From the NCBI RefSeq assembly GCF_946902915.1, contig NZ_CAMPPY010000003.1:62001-126000 (forward strand): a stretch of DNA of 64,000 nt, read 5' to 3'. Below the pieces are notes generated by a model. The model was not told where the DNA came from, made no database searches, and saw nothing but the letters and a program-made list of their open reading frames with translations. The translations under genes were made by a program, and so were the position numbers. Positions 28,532 to 38,474 of this stretch are shown one piece after another. Position 1 is the first letter of the stretch, and every line of letters starts with the position of its first letter. Source of the DNA: Streptococcus sp. Marseille-Q5986. Its GTDB lineage: Bacteria > Bacillota > Bacilli > Lactobacillales > Streptococcaceae.

Positions 28532-28628
28532 TTACTTCACTTTAGTTTGATATTTTCAACAATTGTTTGAAATTCGGTTGTTAGATACAAAAAAGAAAAA
28601 AAATGAACAAAAAAATAACAGAAAACTA

Positions 28629-28657
28629 TTGACAACGATTTCATATAGTGTTATACT
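28629..28657 (+). promoter_or_regulatory. gat promoter with overlapping cre site
   Basis: TTGACA (28629-28634) and TATACT (28652-28657), spaced 17 bp. TGACAACGATTTCA (28630-28643) matches the CcpA cre consensus TGWNANCGNTNWCA at every position and overlaps the -35, so glucose repression is predicted. Confidence 0.88.
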
Positions 28658-28693
28658 TATGGCATAAAGTTAATGGAAAGAAGGGAAAACCTT

Positions 28694-29170
28694 ATGGGAT
28701 TAGATCATTTCTTTGACAAAAACCTGGTGTTTTGCTTAGAAGCGGATAATCAAGAACATCTCTTTGATCAGGTTGCAACTTTATTGGAGGAACGGGAAAT
28801 CGTCACTCCAACTTATCGTGAAGCCTTGATCACGCGTGAAAAGTTATTTCCAACTGGCTTAGATATGGAATTTTTAGGTAAGGATTTGCCGAATGTAGCG
28901 ATTCCTCATACAGATATTGTTCATAATCTAGCTGAGAAAGTAGTGGTTGTTCGATTAGAAAAACCAGTAACTTTTCACAATATGATAGCTCCTGATAAGG
29001 AAGTAGAAGTATCCCTACTCTTCTTTATCATTAATAACTCAAGTTCAAGTCAAACCAATATTCTTGCTCAGTTGATGGACTTCTTTACTGGAAATGGTCA
29101 TCTTGAAGACCTATCAAAGATTTCTGAACCAGAAGCCCTCTATGCTTATATCGCTGAAGCAATCGCTTAA
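28694..29170 (+). CDS. gatA: PTS galactitol/galactose-family IIA component
   Basis: 158 residues of the fructose-mannitol-type IIA fold, with phospho-acceptor His in PNVAIPHTDIVH (about residue 75). First gene of a three-gene IIA-IIB-IIC set beside the tagatose pathway. In oral streptococci a similarly placed EII is reported to import galactose as galactose-6-phosphate; I infer galactose rather than galactitol. ATG 28694 is chosen because an AAGGG site lies 8 bases upstream; the upstream ATG has none. Confidence 0.85.
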   Translation: MGLDHFFDKNLVFCLEADNQEHLFDQVATLLEEREIVTPTYREALITREKLFPTGLDMEFLGKDLPNVAIPHTDIVHNLAEKVVVVRLEKPVTFHNMIAPDKEVEVSLLFFIINNSSSSQTNILAQLMDFFTGNGHLEDLSKISEPEALYAYIAEAIA

Positions 29171-29208
29171 TCTTGTCTATTAAAAATATTAAATCGGAGG
29201 AAATCCAT

Positions 29209-29514
29209 ATGATTAAAATTCTTGCTGCCTGCGGTGCAGGTGTTAACTCAAGCCACCAAATTAAAAGTGCTCTTGAAGAAGAACTTTCAAACCGTGGTTA
29301 CGATGTTCACTGTGATGCAGTTATGGTTAAGGACGTCAACGAAGACCTTATCAAGGGTTATGACATCTTTACACCAATTGCTGCGACAGACCTTGGTTTT
29401 GACCCAGGTATTCCAGTTATCGAAGCTGGATCAATCTTATTCCGTATCCCAGCTATGAGTGCTCCAGTATTTGACAATATTGAAGCAGCTATCAAAGAAC
29501 ACGGATTAAGCTAA
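29209..29514 (+). CDS. gatB: PTS galactitol/galactose-family IIB component
   Basis: 101 residues. The phosphocysteine loop is at the start: IKILAACGAGVNSSHQI (Cys near residue 8), typical of the GatB/lactose-like IIB fold. A GGAGGAAATCCAT ribosome site fixes ATG 29209. It receives phosphate from the IIA protein encoded just upstream and passes it to the sugar bound by the IIC protein. Confidence 0.88.
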   Translation: MIKILAACGAGVNSSHQIKSALEEELSNRGYDVHCDAVMVKDVNEDLIKGYDIFTPIAATDLGFDPGIPVIEAGSILFRIPAMSAPVFDNIEAAIKEHGLS

Positions 29515-29561
29515 TTTTAATTTGTTAACATTCATATAACATAAAAAAGGGAGGAACTGTT

Positions 29562-31037
29562 ATGGATGCAATCTTTGACCTAATCAAAAAGGTCTTTACA
29601 CCCATCTTAGATATGGGTGGTCCTGTCATCATGCTGATTATTTTGACAGTATTGGCACTACTTTTTGGAGTGAAATTCTCCAAAGCCCTTGAAGGTGGTA
29701 TCAAACTTGCCATCGCTCTTACAGGTATCGGTGCTATCATCGGTATGTTAAATGGTGCTTTCTCAGCATCACTTGCAAAATTTGTTGAAAATACTGGTAT
29801 TCAATTGAGTATTACCGACGTTGGTTGGGCACCACTTGCTACCATCACTTGGGGTTCTGCCTGGACACTTTACTTCTTGCTTGTGATGTTGATTGTCAAC
29901 GTTGTGATGCTTGCAATGAAGAAAACAGATACACTTGACGTTGATATCTTCGATATCTGGCACTTGTCAATCACTGGTCTTTTGATCAAATGGTACGCAG
30001 ACAACAATGGAGTTAGCCAAGGGGTTTCACTATTGATTGCTACAGCAGCTATTGTACTTGTTGGGGTTCTTAAAATCATCAACTCTGACTTGATGAAACC
30101 AACATTTGATGACCTGCTTAACGCTCCAAGTTCATCTCCAATGACTTCAACTCACATGAACTACATGATGAACCCAGTTATCATGGTTTTGGATAAGATT
30201 TTTGAAAAATTCTTCCCAGGTCTTGATAAATATGACTTTGATGCTGCTAAATTGAACAAAAAAATCGGTTTCTGGGGATCTAAATTCTTCATCGGTTTCA
30301 TCCTTGGTATCGTTATCGGTATTATGGGAACTCCACATCCAATTGAAGGGGTTGCCGATGCAGATAAATGGCGTCTCGTTATCAAAGGATGGTTGTCTCT
30401 TGGTTTGACTGCCGGTGTCTGCTTGGAACTCTTCTCACTTATTGGTTCATGGTTCATCGCCGCTGTAGAACCTCTTTCACAAGGTATTACAAACGTTGCT
30501 ACTAAACGTCTTCAAGGACGTAAATTCAATATCGGTCTTGACTGGCCTTTCATCGCTGGTCGTGCTGAAATCTGGGCTTGTGCCAACGTACTTGCACCAA
30601 TCATGTTGATTGAAGCAGTACTTCTTTCAAAAGTCGGAAATGGTATCTTGCCACTTGCAGGTATCATCGCTATGGGTGTGACTCCAGCTCTCTTGGTTGT
30701 AACACGTGGTAAATTGCTCCGTATGATTATCTTCGGAACACTCTTGTTGCCACTCTTCCTTCTTTCAGGTACACTTATCGCACCATTCGCAACTGAGCTT
30801 GCTAAAGGTGTAGGTGCCTTCCCAGCAGGTGTGAGCCAAACTCAATTGATTACTCACTCAACTCTTGAAGGACCAATCGAAAAACTTCTTGGTTGGACAA
30901 TTGGTAACACTACAACAGGTGATATCAAAGCAATTCTTGGTGCTGTAGTCTTCCTTGTATTCTATATCGGTATCTTTGCTTGGTACAGAAAACAAATGAT
31001 CAAACGTAACGAAGAGTACGCAGCAAAAGCAAAATAA
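29562..31037 (+). CDS. gatC: PTS galactitol/galactose-family IIC permease
   Basis: 491 residues with about ten to twelve hydrophobic stretches. GatC-family features include MGGPVIMLIILTVLALLFG near the start, a substrate-site region around HMNYMMNPVIMVLDKIFEKF, and GIMGTPHPIEGVADADKW. It forms the membrane channel of the galactose/galactitol PTS. GGGAGG precedes the ATG. A BOX repeat and a terminator follow. Confidence 0.9.
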   Translation: MDAIFDLIKKVFTPILDMGGPVIMLIILTVLALLFGVKFSKALEGGIKLAIALTGIGAIIGMLNGAFSASLAKFVENTGIQLSITDVGWAPLATITWGSAWTLYFLLVMLIVNVVMLAMKKTDTLDVDIFDIWHLSITGLLIKWYADNNGVSQGVSLLIATAAIVLVGVLKIINSDLMKPTFDDLLNAPSSSPMTSTHMNYMMNPVIMVLDKIFEKFFPGLDKYDFDAAKLNKKIGFWGSKFFIGFILGIVIGIMGTPHPIEGVADADKWRLVIKGWLSLGLTAGVCLELFSLIGSWFIAAVEPLSQGITNVATKRLQGRKFNIGLDWPFIAGRAEIWACANVLAPIMLIEAVLLSKVGNGILPLAGIIAMGVTPALLVVTRGKLLRMIIFGTLLLPLFLLSGTLIAPFATELAKGVGAFPAGVSQTQLITHSTLEGPIEKLLGWTIGNTTTGDIKAILGAVVFLVFYIGIFAWYRKQMIKRNEEYAAKAK

Positions 31038-31058
31038 TGCGCTCCTATAAAATGTAAG

Positions 31059-31209
31059 CTCAATGAAAATCAAAAAGCAAACTAGGAAGCTAGCCGTAGG
31101 TTGCTCAAAACACAGTTTTGAGGTTGTAGATAAGACTGACGAAGTCAGTGACCATATCTACGGCAAGGCGACGCTGACGAAGTTTGAATTGGATTTTCGC
31201 AGAGTGTAA
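31059..31209 (-). repeat. BOX element (boxC-boxB-boxA, minus orientation)
   Basis: The right end contains the boxA core CTACGGCAAGGCGACGCTGACG. The left end is a boxC-like CTCAATGAAAATCAAAAAGC with GCAAACTAGGAAGCTAGCCG, and the middle is a boxB-like GTTTTGAGGTTGTAGATAAG segment. It is an intact three-part BOX between gatC and galM. Confidence 0.9.
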
Positions 31210-31216
31210 ATTGTTG

Positions 31217-31259
31217 AAACTAGGTTGTCATACCATTAGGAGTGACAGCCTAGTTTTTT
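31217..31259 (+). terminator. Terminator after gatC/BOX
   Basis: AAACTAGG..TGTCA/TGACA..CCTAGTTT stem with TTTTT at its end. Confidence 0.8.
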
Positions 31260-31287
31260 ATAAACTATTAAGAAATCGGAGAAAATA

Positions 31288-32184
31288 ATGGTAATTGAAT
31301 TAAAATCAGAACAATTAAGAGTTCAATTTAACAGTTTTGGTGGGGCTCTTTCTTCTATAAAAGATGCTGAGGGAGTTGAGTATTTGTGGCAAGGGGATCC
31401 TACTTATTGGAGTGGACAAGCTCCTGTTCTCTTCCCCATCTGTGGTTCATTGAGAGAGGATACAGCACTCTATATAGATGAGAAGAGACAAGAAAGCCAA
31501 GGAAAGATTCCTCGTCATGGTCTGGTTCGTAAGAAAGAATTTGAATTAGTTGAACAGACAGACAAGAGTGTAACTTTTGCAATTGAAGACGATGAGAATA
31601 GCTATCAAAACTATCCTTATCATTTCCGCCTAGAAATCACTTATATCCTTACTGGAAAGACAGTAAGAACTCAATACAAGATTTTCAATAAAGAAACTAG
31701 TAAGGTCATGCCTTACTTTATTGGTGGACATCCAGGATTTTATTGTCCTCTACTGGATGATGAGGTCTATGAAGATTACTATTTAGAGTTTGATAAAGAA
31801 GAGACTTGCTCTGTTCCACGTCCTTTCCCAGAAACGGGTATGCTGGATTTTCAAGATAGAAGCCCATGGCTAGAGGGGCAAAAAGAAATCGATCTTAGTT
31901 ATGATCTTTTCAGCACAGATGCGGTTACCTTAGATGAATTGCAATCTAGAACAATTGCGCTTCGTTCTCGTAAACATGATAAGGGATTGAAAGTGCACTT
32001 TGCAGAGTTTCCAAACCTCATCATCTGGTCAACTTTGAATAAAGGACCGTTCATTGCCTTTGAACCATGGTCTGGCTTGTCAACATCCCTTGAAGAAGGA
32101 GATCATTTAGAAGATAAGAAGAATGTTCGTCTCTTGGAACCCGGTCAAGTGGATCAAATTGCTTTTGACATTGAAATTTTTTAG
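31288..32184 (+). CDS. Aldose 1-epimerase family protein (LacX/GalM-like)
   Basis: 298 residues. Epimerase-fold features include an early YLWQGDPTYWSGQAPVLFP, RHGLVRKKEFE with catalytic-type His and Arg, and GGHPGFYCPL. Proteins of this LacX-like subfamily sit beside lac or gat genes and probably interconvert anomers of galactose or galactose-6-phosphate. The proposed partner is the PTS encoded upstream and LacAB downstream. CGGAG gives the ribosome site. Confidence 0.85.
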   Translation: MVIELKSEQLRVQFNSFGGALSSIKDAEGVEYLWQGDPTYWSGQAPVLFPICGSLREDTALYIDEKRQESQGKIPRHGLVRKKEFELVEQTDKSVTFAIEDDENSYQNYPYHFRLEITYILTGKTVRTQYKIFNKETSKVMPYFIGGHPGFYCPLLDDEVYEDYYLEFDKEETCSVPRPFPETGMLDFQDRSPWLEGQKEIDLSYDLFSTDAVTLDELQSRTIALRSRKHDKGLKVHFAEFPNLIIWSTLNKGPFIAFEPWSGLSTSLEEGDHLEDKKNVRLLEPGQVDQIAFDIEIF

Positions 32185-32212
32185 TTAAAAACACAAAAAC
32201 AAACATTAACTG

Positions 32213-32261
32213 TTGACTTTTTCAGTAAATAGGAGTATATTATGTTTGTAAGGAACAAACG
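32213..32261 (+). promoter_or_regulatory. lacA promoter and probable LacR operator
   Basis: TTGACT (32213-32218) and TATATT (32236-32241) spaced 17 bp. GTTTGT-N5-ACAAAC (32244-32260) covers the expected transcription start. A DeoR-type LacR encoded at 40.8 kb is the likely ligand. More ACAAACAAA sequence follows. The remaining ~200 bases of leader before lacA show no gene. Confidence 0.75.
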
Positions 32262-32467
32262 ATGTTCGCAACAAACAAATAGTCGCTTGTTATGTTTTCT
32301 TTCATGGAGAAGGATTATTTCTAGGAAACTGCTTTCCTAAATTTGAATAAGGTGTCATTCATCTCATTCAATCCAATTTGTCAATAAACTGCTAGAAAGC
32401 TTTTGTAGGTAAACTGCTAACCATAAAAGTCTTTACTAGCCTAGAAAAATAAAAAGGAGTAAACAAT

Positions 32468-32893
32468 ATGTCTATTGTTATTGGTGCAGATGCTGCAGGT
32501 TTGAGATTGAAAGAAGTTGTGAAAGACTTCTTAGAAAAAGAAAACTTCCACGTTGTGGATGTTACGGCTGAAGGTCAAGACTTTGTTGATGTAACTCTTG
32601 CTGTTGCTGCAGAAGTAAACAAAGAAGAACAAAACCTTGGTATCGTGATTGATGCTTATGGAGCTGGTCCATTTATGGTTGCAACTAAGATCAAAGGAAT
32701 GGTTGCTGCAGAAGTATCTGACGAACGTTCAGCTTATATGACTCGTGGTCACAACAACTCACGTATGATCACTATGGGTGCGCAACTTGTTGGTGATGAA
32801 TTGGCTAAAAACATCGCTAAAGGATTTGTTAACGGTAAATACGATGGTGGACGTCACCAGATTCGTGTTGATATGTTGAACAAAATGTGCTAA
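32468..32893 (+). CDS. lacA: Galactose-6-phosphate isomerase subunit LacA
   Basis: 141 residues of the RpiB/LacAB fold. LacA with LacB converts galactose-6-phosphate to tagatose-6-phosphate. Visible elements: [40 protein letters not shown] and [20 protein letters not shown]. It lacks the catalytic Cys of RpiB-type CGTGVG loops, as expected for LacA, which works only with LacB. AAGGAG site before the ATG. Confidence 0.96.
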   Translation: MSIVIGADAAGLRLKEVVKDFLEKENFHVVDVTAEGQDFVDVTLAVAAEVNKEEQNLGIVIDAYGAGPFMVATKIKGMVAAEVSDERSAYMTRGHNNSRMITMGAQLVGDELAKNIAKGFVNGKYDGGRHQIRVDMLNKMC

Positions 32894-32923
32894 TTAGATT
32901 ACAGTAAGAAAGGTAAGTTAAAA

Positions 32924-33439
32924 ATGAGAATTGCAATTGGATGTGACCACATCGTAACAGATGAAAAAATGGCGGTTTCAGAATTTTTGAAATCAAAAGG
33001 ATATGAAGTCATTGACTTTGGTACTTACGACCATACACGTACTCACTACCCAATCTTTGGTAAAAAAGTAGGGGAAGCTGTAACTAGCGGTCAAGCTGAT
33101 CTTGGGGTATGTATCTGTGGTACTGGTGTTGGTATCAACAACGCTGTAAATAAAGTTCCTGGTGTCCGTTCTGCCTTGGTTCGTGATATGACAACAGCCC
33201 TTTATGCTAAAGAACAATTGAATGCCAACGTTATCGGTTTTGGTGGTAAGATTACTGGTGAATTGCTCATGTGTGACATCATCGAAGCTTTCATCCATGC
33301 TGAATACAAACCATCTGAAGAAAACAAAAAATTGATTGCGAAAATTGAACATGTTGAAACACACAATGCTCATCAAGCAGATTCAAACTTCTTTACAGAA
33401 TTCCTTGAAAAATGGGATCGCGGAGAATACCACGATTAA
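32924..33439 (+). CDS. lacB: Galactose-6-phosphate isomerase subunit LacB
   Basis: 171 residues, partner of LacA. It carries the catalytic loop [20 protein letters not shown] and the phosphate-binding N-terminus [15 protein letters not shown]. It lies 30 bp after lacA and 10 bp before lacC within one operon. Confidence 0.97.
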   Translation: MRIAIGCDHIVTDEKMAVSEFLKSKGYEVIDFGTYDHTRTHYPIFGKKVGEAVTSGQADLGVCICGTGVGINNAVNKVPGVRSALVRDMTTALYAKEQLNANVIGFGGKITGELLMCDIIEAFIHAEYKPSEENKKLIAKIEHVETHNAHQADSNFFTEFLEKWDRGEYHD

Positions 33440-33449
33440 GAGGTGACCT

Positions 33450-34379
33450 ATGATTTTAACAGTCACAATGAACCCATCCATTGATATTTCCTATCCCTTG
33501 GATGAGTTGAAGATTGATACTGTCAATCGTGTGGTGGATGTAACCAAAACGGCTGGTGGTAAGGGACTCAATGTTACCCGAGTACTTTCAGAATTTGGGG
33601 ATTCTGTTCTTGCTACTGGTTTAGTGGGTGGCAAACTTGGTGAGTTTTTGGTTGAACATATCGATGATCAAGTAAAGAAAGATTTCTTCTCAATTCAGGG
33701 AGAAACTCGGAACTGTATCGCTATTCTCCACGGAGATAACCAAACAGAAGTTCTTGAAAAAGGTCCTGAAGTATTGGAACAGGAAGGTCAAGACTTTTTG
33801 GAACATTTCAAAAAACTCTTGGAGTCAGTTGAAGTAGTAGCTATCTCAGGTAGTCTGCCAGCTGGTCTTCCAGTTGATTACTATGCGAGCTTGGTAGAAC
33901 TTGCTAATCAAGCTGGCAAGTCTGTAGTCTTGGACTGCTCTGGTGCGGCTCTTCAGGCGGTTCTTGAATCACCACATAAACCAACAGTCATCAAACCAAA
34001 TAATGAGGAATTGTCTCAGCTTCTAGGAAGAGAAGTTTCTGAGAATTTGGATGAATTAAAAGAAGTTCTTCAAGAACCTTTGTTTGCAGGGATTGAATGG
34101 ATTATCGTTTCGCTTGGTGCTAATGGTGCTTTTGCCAAACATGGTGACACTTTCTACAAGGTAGATATTCCTAGAATTCAGGTAGTCAACCCTGTTGGCT
34201 CTGGAGATTCTACTGTAGCTGGGATTTCTTCAGGGCTACTTCATAAAGAATCGGATTCAGAATTACTCATCAAGGCAAATGTCCTTGGTATGCTCAATGC
34301 TCAAGAAAAAATGACTGGTCATGTCAACATGGCCAACTATCAAGCTCTATATGATCAATTAATAGTAAAAGAGGTATAA
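33450..34379 (+). CDS. lacC: Tagatose-6-phosphate kinase
   Basis: 309 residues, PfkB family. It phosphorylates tagatose-6-phosphate to the 1,6-bisphosphate. [16 protein letters not shown]-like start (here [15 protein letters not shown]), [26 protein letters not shown] and the catalytic anion hole [13 protein letters not shown] (catalytic Asp) are all present. One base separates it from lacD. Confidence 0.97.
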   Translation: MILTVTMNPSIDISYPLDELKIDTVNRVVDVTKTAGGKGLNVTRVLSEFGDSVLATGLVGGKLGEFLVEHIDDQVKKDFFSIQGETRNCIAILHGDNQTEVLEKGPEVLEQEGQDFLEHFKKLLESVEVVAISGSLPAGLPVDYYASLVELANQAGKSVVLDCSGAALQAVLESPHKPTVIKPNNEELSQLLGREVSENLDELKEVLQEPLFAGIEWIIVSLGANGAFAKHGDTFYKVDIPRIQVVNPVGSGDSTVAGISSGLLHKESDSELLIKANVLGMLNAQEKMTGHVNMANYQALYDQLIVKEV

Positions 34380-34380
34380 A

Positions 34381-35361
34381 ATGGCTTTAACAGAACAAAA
34401 ACGTGCACGCTTAGAAAAACTCTCTGACGAGAATGGTATCATCTCAGCTCTTGCCTTTGACCAACGTGGCGCTTTGAAACGCCTCATGGCTCAACACCAA
34501 ACAGAAGAGCCAACAGTAGCTCAAATGGAAGAACTGAAAGTTTTGGTAGCAGATGAATTGACTAAATACGCTTCATCAATGCTTCTTGACCCTGAGTATG
34601 GACTTCCAGCAACTAAAGCTCTTGATGAAAAAGCAGGTCTTCTCCTTGCTTATGAAAAAACAGGTTACGACACAACAAGCACAAAACGCTTGCCAGACTG
34701 CTTGGATGTTTGGTCTGCCAAACGTATCAAAGAAGAAGGTGCAGATGCTGTTAAGTTCTTGCTTTACTATGACGTAGATAGCTCTGACGAACTTAACCAA
34801 CAAAAACAAGCCTACATTGAACGTATTGGTTCTGAGTGTGTGGCTGAAGATATCCCATTCTTCCTTGAAATCTTGGCTTACGATGAAAAAATTACTGACG
34901 CTGGTTCTGTAGAATACGCTAAAGTAAAACCACACAAGGTTATCGGTGCTATGAAAGTCTTCTCAGACCCACGCTTTAACATTGATGTCTTGAAAGTAGA
35001 AGTTCCTGTAAACATTAAATATGTTGAAGGCTTTGGCAATGGTGAAATCGTGCATACACGCGAAGAAGCAGCAGCCTTCTTCAAAGCGCAAGATGAAGCA
35101 ACTAACTTGCCATACATCTATTTGAGTGCGGGAGTTTCAGCTAAACTCTTCCAAGATACTCTTGTATTTGCCCATGAATCAGGTGCAAACTTCAATGGAG
35201 TTCTTTGTGGCCGTGCTACATGGGCTGGATCAGTTGAAGCATACATCAAAGATGGTGAAGCAGCAGCTCGCGAATGGCTTCGTACAACTGGATTTGAAAA
35301 CATTGATGAACTCAATAAAGTTCTTCAAACAACAGCGACTTCATGGAAAGAACGCGTGTAA
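34381..35361 (+). CDS. lacD: Tagatose-1,6-bisphosphate aldolase
   Basis: 326 residues, class I aldolase. It cleaves tagatose-1,6-bisphosphate into dihydroxyacetone phosphate and glyceraldehyde-3-phosphate. Landmarks: [15 protein letters not shown] at the start, [21 protein letters not shown] and the region [16 protein letters not shown] with the Schiff-base lysine. It completes the tagatose-6-phosphate pathway, whose products enter glycolysis. Confidence 0.97.
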   Translation: MALTEQKRARLEKLSDENGIISALAFDQRGALKRLMAQHQTEEPTVAQMEELKVLVADELTKYASSMLLDPEYGLPATKALDEKAGLLLAYEKTGYDTTSTKRLPDCLDVWSAKRIKEEGADAVKFLLYYDVDSSDELNQQKQAYIERIGSECVAEDIPFFLEILAYDEKITDAGSVEYAKVKPHKVIGAMKVFSDPRFNIDVLKVEVPVNIKYVEGFGNGEIVHTREEAAAFFKAQDEATNLPYIYLSAGVSAKLFQDTLVFAHESGANFNGVLCGRATWAGSVEAYIKDGEAAAREWLRTTGFENIDELNKVLQTTATSWKERV

Positions 35362-35415
35362 GAAGCTCCTCCTAGTTTAGGAACATGAATCTAAAAAAAT
35401 TTTAAAAAAGTTGCA

Positions 35416-35452
35416 TGTAAAGGTTTACAAAACAACCGACTTGTGCTATACT
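35416..35452 (+). promoter_or_regulatory. lacT promoter with cre-like palindrome
   Basis: TTTACA (35424-35429) and TGC-TATACT (35447-35452), spaced 17 bp. TGTAAAGGTTTACA (35416-35429) is a perfect palindrome except for its GG centre and fits the cre consensus at 13 of 14 positions, overlapping the -35. It makes lacTFEG a separately started unit. Confidence 0.8.
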
Positions 35453-35473
35453 TAAATCACAAGTTAATACAAG

Positions 35474-35557
35474 GTGAGTGTTACTAAGTAATATTAGGCA
35501 TGATCACAGGTGAATTAGAAATCAGCTGATTTTCTAGTTCATTTGTGGTCATTTTTT
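35474..35557 (+). promoter_or_regulatory. Ribonucleic antiterminator (RAT) overlapping a terminator
   Basis: 35474-35505 (GTGAGTGTTACT ... TTAGGCATGATC) resembles the LacT/BglG RAT. It overlaps the 5' arm of a long terminator: TGATCACAGGTGAA (35501-35514) pairs with TTCATTTGTGGTCA (35538-35551) with G-U pairs, an inner stem continues it, and TTTTTT follows. Binding of LacT to RAT would block the terminator and allow lacTFEG transcription. Confidence 0.85.
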
Positions 35558-35594
35558 GTACTAATATACCTTTAAGATATAAAAGGAGGTTGCC

Positions 35595-36431
35595 ATGTAT
35601 CGAATTCTAAATCCAATGAATCACAATGTCTCGCTTGTCAGAAATGATAAAGGAGAAGAAGTGATTGTGATTGGTAAGGGGATTACATTTGGAAAGAAGA
35701 AAGGGGATTTGATTGCTGAAAATCAGGTTGAGAAAATCTTTCGGATGAAGACCGAAGAGTCCAGAGAAAACTTTATGGCTCTTCTCAAAGATGTTCCGCT
35801 TGATTTTATCACAGTGACCTACGAGATCATTGATAATCTTTCTAAGAAATATCACTATCCGATTCAAGAATATCTCTATGTGACCTTGACAGATCATATT
35901 TACTGTTCCTATCAAGCTCTAACACAAGGAAGGTACAAGGATAGCAATCTACCAGATATTTCTACTAAGTATCCTGTTGCTTTTCAAATCGCAAACGAAG
36001 CTTTTAAAATCTATCGTCAGAAGTTGACAGATCATTTCCCTGAGGATGAAATTATTCGGATTGCTTATCATTTCATCAATGCCGAAGGTGAGAATGAAGT
36101 GGAAGTTGTTGAGTCGATTGATAAGAGAAAGGAAATTTTAAAGAGAGTTGAAAGCGTTTTGAAGAGTTATAAAATCCAGCGAACACCTGAAAATAATAAT
36201 TTCTACGACCGCTTTATGATTCATCTAAATTATTTCTTGGATTATCTGGATCGTAGTCGCGATGATAATCAATCCTTGCTCGATATGGAAGAGCATATAA
36301 AGAATACCTATCCAAAAGCATTCGAGATTGGTAGCAAAATTTATGAAGTCATTGCTCAGGAAACTGGTCTTGACCTTTACAAGAGTGAACGAGTTTATCT
36401 TGTTCTACACATTCAACGTTTATTGTCATAA
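35595..36431 (+). CDS. lacT: BglG/LicT-family transcription antiterminator, LacT
   Basis: 278 residues. The N-terminal RNA-binding CAT domain (about 1-55: MYRILNPMNHNVSLV, IVIGKGITFGKKKGDLI) is followed by two PTS regulation domains with conserved histidines, e.g. YVTLTDHIYCSY and HLNYFLDYL. PTS phosphorylation of the PRDs should tie its activity to lactose/galactose uptake. It sits directly downstream of its RAT/terminator and before lacF-lacE-lacG, so it likely autoregulates. AAAGGAGGT ribosome site. Confidence 0.93.
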   Translation: MYRILNPMNHNVSLVRNDKGEEVIVIGKGITFGKKKGDLIAENQVEKIFRMKTEESRENFMALLKDVPLDFITVTYEIIDNLSKKYHYPIQEYLYVTLTDHIYCSYQALTQGRYKDSNLPDISTKYPVAFQIANEAFKIYRQKLTDHFPEDEIIRIAYHFINAEGENEVEVVESIDKRKEILKRVESVLKSYKIQRTPENNNFYDRFMIHLNYFLDYLDRSRDDNQSLLDMEEHIKNTYPKAFEIGSKIYEVIAQETGLDLYKSERVYLVLHIQRLLS

Positions 36432-36465
36432 CATCTACTAAAAAATATATAAGGAGAATTCTATC

Positions 36466-36783
36466 ATGAATAGAGAAGAAGTAACATTGTTAGGTTTTGA
36501 AATCGTAGCCTATGCTGGCGATGCTCGTTCAAAACTATTGGAAGCTTTAAAGGCTGCTGAAACTGGTGATTTTGAAAAAGCGGACGCTCTGGTAGAGGAA
36601 GCTGGTAGCTGTATCGCCGAGGCTCATCACGCGCAAACAAGTCTATTAACTAAGGAAGCTTCAGGTGAGGACTTAGCTTATAGTGTAACCATGATGCATG
36701 GCCAAGACCACTTGATGACAACCATCTTGTTAAAAGATTTGATGCACCACTTAATCGAACTCTACAAGAGAGGAGTTAAATAA
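36466..36783 (+). CDS. lacF: PTS lactose-specific IIA component
   Basis: 105 residues, an all-helical trimeric IIA of the lactose/cellobiose family. The phospho-acceptor His lies in [37 protein letters not shown] is the typical start. Its stop overlaps the lacE start by 1 base (TAATG). Confidence 0.95.
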   Translation: MNREEVTLLGFEIVAYAGDARSKLLEALKAAETGDFEKADALVEEAGSCIAEAHHAQTSLLTKEASGEDLAYSVTMMHGQDHLMTTILLKDLMHHLIELYKRGVK

Positions 36784-38474
36784 TGAATAGACTAATTGCA
36801 TTTATTGAGAAAGGAAAACCTTTCTTTGAGAAATTATCTCGTAATATCTATCTTCGTGCTATTCGTGATGGTTTCATTGCAGGTATGCCTGTTATTCTCT
36901 TCTCAAGTATCTTTATCTTGATTGCTTTTGTACCAAACTCATGGGGCTTTAAATGGTCTGATGATGTTGTTAATCTCCTCATGAAACCTTATAGCTATTC
37001 TATGGGTATTCTAGCTCTCTTGGTAGCTGGTACAACAGCTAAGTCATTGACCGACTCAGTAAACCGTAGCATGGAGAAAACCAATCAAATCAACTATATG
37101 TCAACATTGTTGGCAGCAATTGTTGGTTTGTTGATGTTGGCAGCTGATCCTATCGAAAATGGCCTAGCTACTGGATTCTTGGGGACAAAAGGTTTGCTTT
37201 CAGCCTTCCTTGCTGCCTTTGTTACCGTAGCCATCTATAAGGTTTGTGTTAAGAACAACGCCACTATTCGTATGCCTGACGAAGTTCCACCAAATATCTC
37301 ACAAGTCTTTAAAGATGTGATTCCATTCACTCTATCAGTGGTTTCTCTTTATGCTCTTGATTTGCTAGTTCGTCATTTTGTTGGAGCCAGCGTTGCAGAA
37401 TCAATCGGTAAATTCTTTGCTCCACTCTTCTCTGCTGCTGATGGCTATCTAGGTATTACCATTATCTTTGGTGCCTTTGCCTTCTTCTGGTTTGTTGGTA
37501 TTCATGGTCCATCTATCGTTGAACCTGCTATCGCAGCTATTACCTATGCCAATGCCGAAGTCAACTTGAATCTTCTTCAACAAGGGATGCACGCTGACAA
37601 GATTCTTACTTCTGGTACACAAATGTTTATCGTTACCATGGGTGGTACTGGTGCGACACTGGTTGTTCCATTCATGTTCATGTGGTTAACAAAATCGAAA
37701 CGTAACCGTGCAATCGGACGTGCTTCAGTAGTTCCAACTTTCTTCGGTGTAAATGAACCAATCTTGTTTGGTGCACCACTTGTATTGAACCCAATCTTCT
37801 TCATTCCATTTATCTTTGCTCCAATTGCAAACGTATGGATCTTTAAATTCTTTATTGAAACTCTTGGAATGAACTCATTTACTGCTAACCTACCATGGAC
37901 AACACCAGGTCCACTAGGTCTAGTTCTTGGAACTAACTTCCAAGTTCTATCATTCATTCTTGCTACCCTTCTTATCGTGGTTGACGTAGTCATTTACTAT
38001 CCATTCCTTAAAGTCTATGATGAACAAATTCTTGAAGAAGAACGTTCAGGTAAGTCTAATGATGAATTGAAGGAAAAAGTTGCTGCAAACTTCAACACTG
38101 CAAAAGCAGATACTATTCTTGAAAAAGCTGGTGTAGAAGCAGCACAAAATACAATCACTGAAGAAACAAATGTCCTCGTTCTCTGTGCTGGTGGAGGGAC
38201 AAGTGGTCTCCTTGCAAATGCTTTGAACAAGGCAGCTGCAGAATATAATGTTCCTGTGAAAGCAGCAGCAGGTGGCTATGGTGCTCACCGTGAAATGTTG
38301 CCAGAGTTTGATTTGGTTATCCTTGCTCCTCAAGTTGCTTCAAACTTTGAAGATATGAAAGCAGAAACAGATAAACTTGGTATTAAACTTGCCAAGACAG
38401 AAGGCGCTCAATACATCAAATTAACCCGTGATGGAAAAGGTGCTCTAGCATTTGTACAAGCTCAATTCGATTAA
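36783..38474 (+). CDS. lacE: PTS lactose-specific IICB component
   Basis: 563 residues. The IIC domain (about 1-410) has roughly ten membrane helices and the conserved substrate-site region [21 protein letters not shown] linker (about 415-460) leads to a IIB domain with the phosphocysteine in [18 protein letters not shown]. It imports lactose as lactose-6-phosphate for LacG. The final codons are included in the 124-bp tandem repeat that follows. Confidence 0.96.
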   Translation: MNRLIAFIEKGKPFFEKLSRNIYLRAIRDGFIAGMPVILFSSIFILIAFVPNSWGFKWSDDVVNLLMKPYSYSMGILALLVAGTTAKSLTDSVNRSMEKTNQINYMSTLLAAIVGLLMLAADPIENGLATGFLGTKGLLSAFLAAFVTVAIYKVCVKNNATIRMPDEVPPNISQVFKDVIPFTLSVVSLYALDLLVRHFVGASVAESIGKFFAPLFSAADGYLGITIIFGAFAFFWFVGIHGPSIVEPAIAAITYANAEVNLNLLQQGMHADKILTSGTQMFIVTMGGTGATLVVPFMFMWLTKSKRNRAIGRASVVPTFFGVNEPILFGAPLVLNPIFFIPFIFAPIANVWIFKFFIETLGMNSFTANLPWTTPGPLGLVLGTNFQVLSFILATLLIVVDVVIYYPFLKVYDEQILEEERSGKSNDELKEKVAANFNTAKADTILEKAGVEAAQNTITEETNVLVLCAGGGTSGLLANALNKAAAEYNVPVKAAAGGYGAHREMLPEFDLVILAPQVASNFEDMKAETDKLGIKLAKTEGAQYIKLTRDGKGALAFVQAQFD

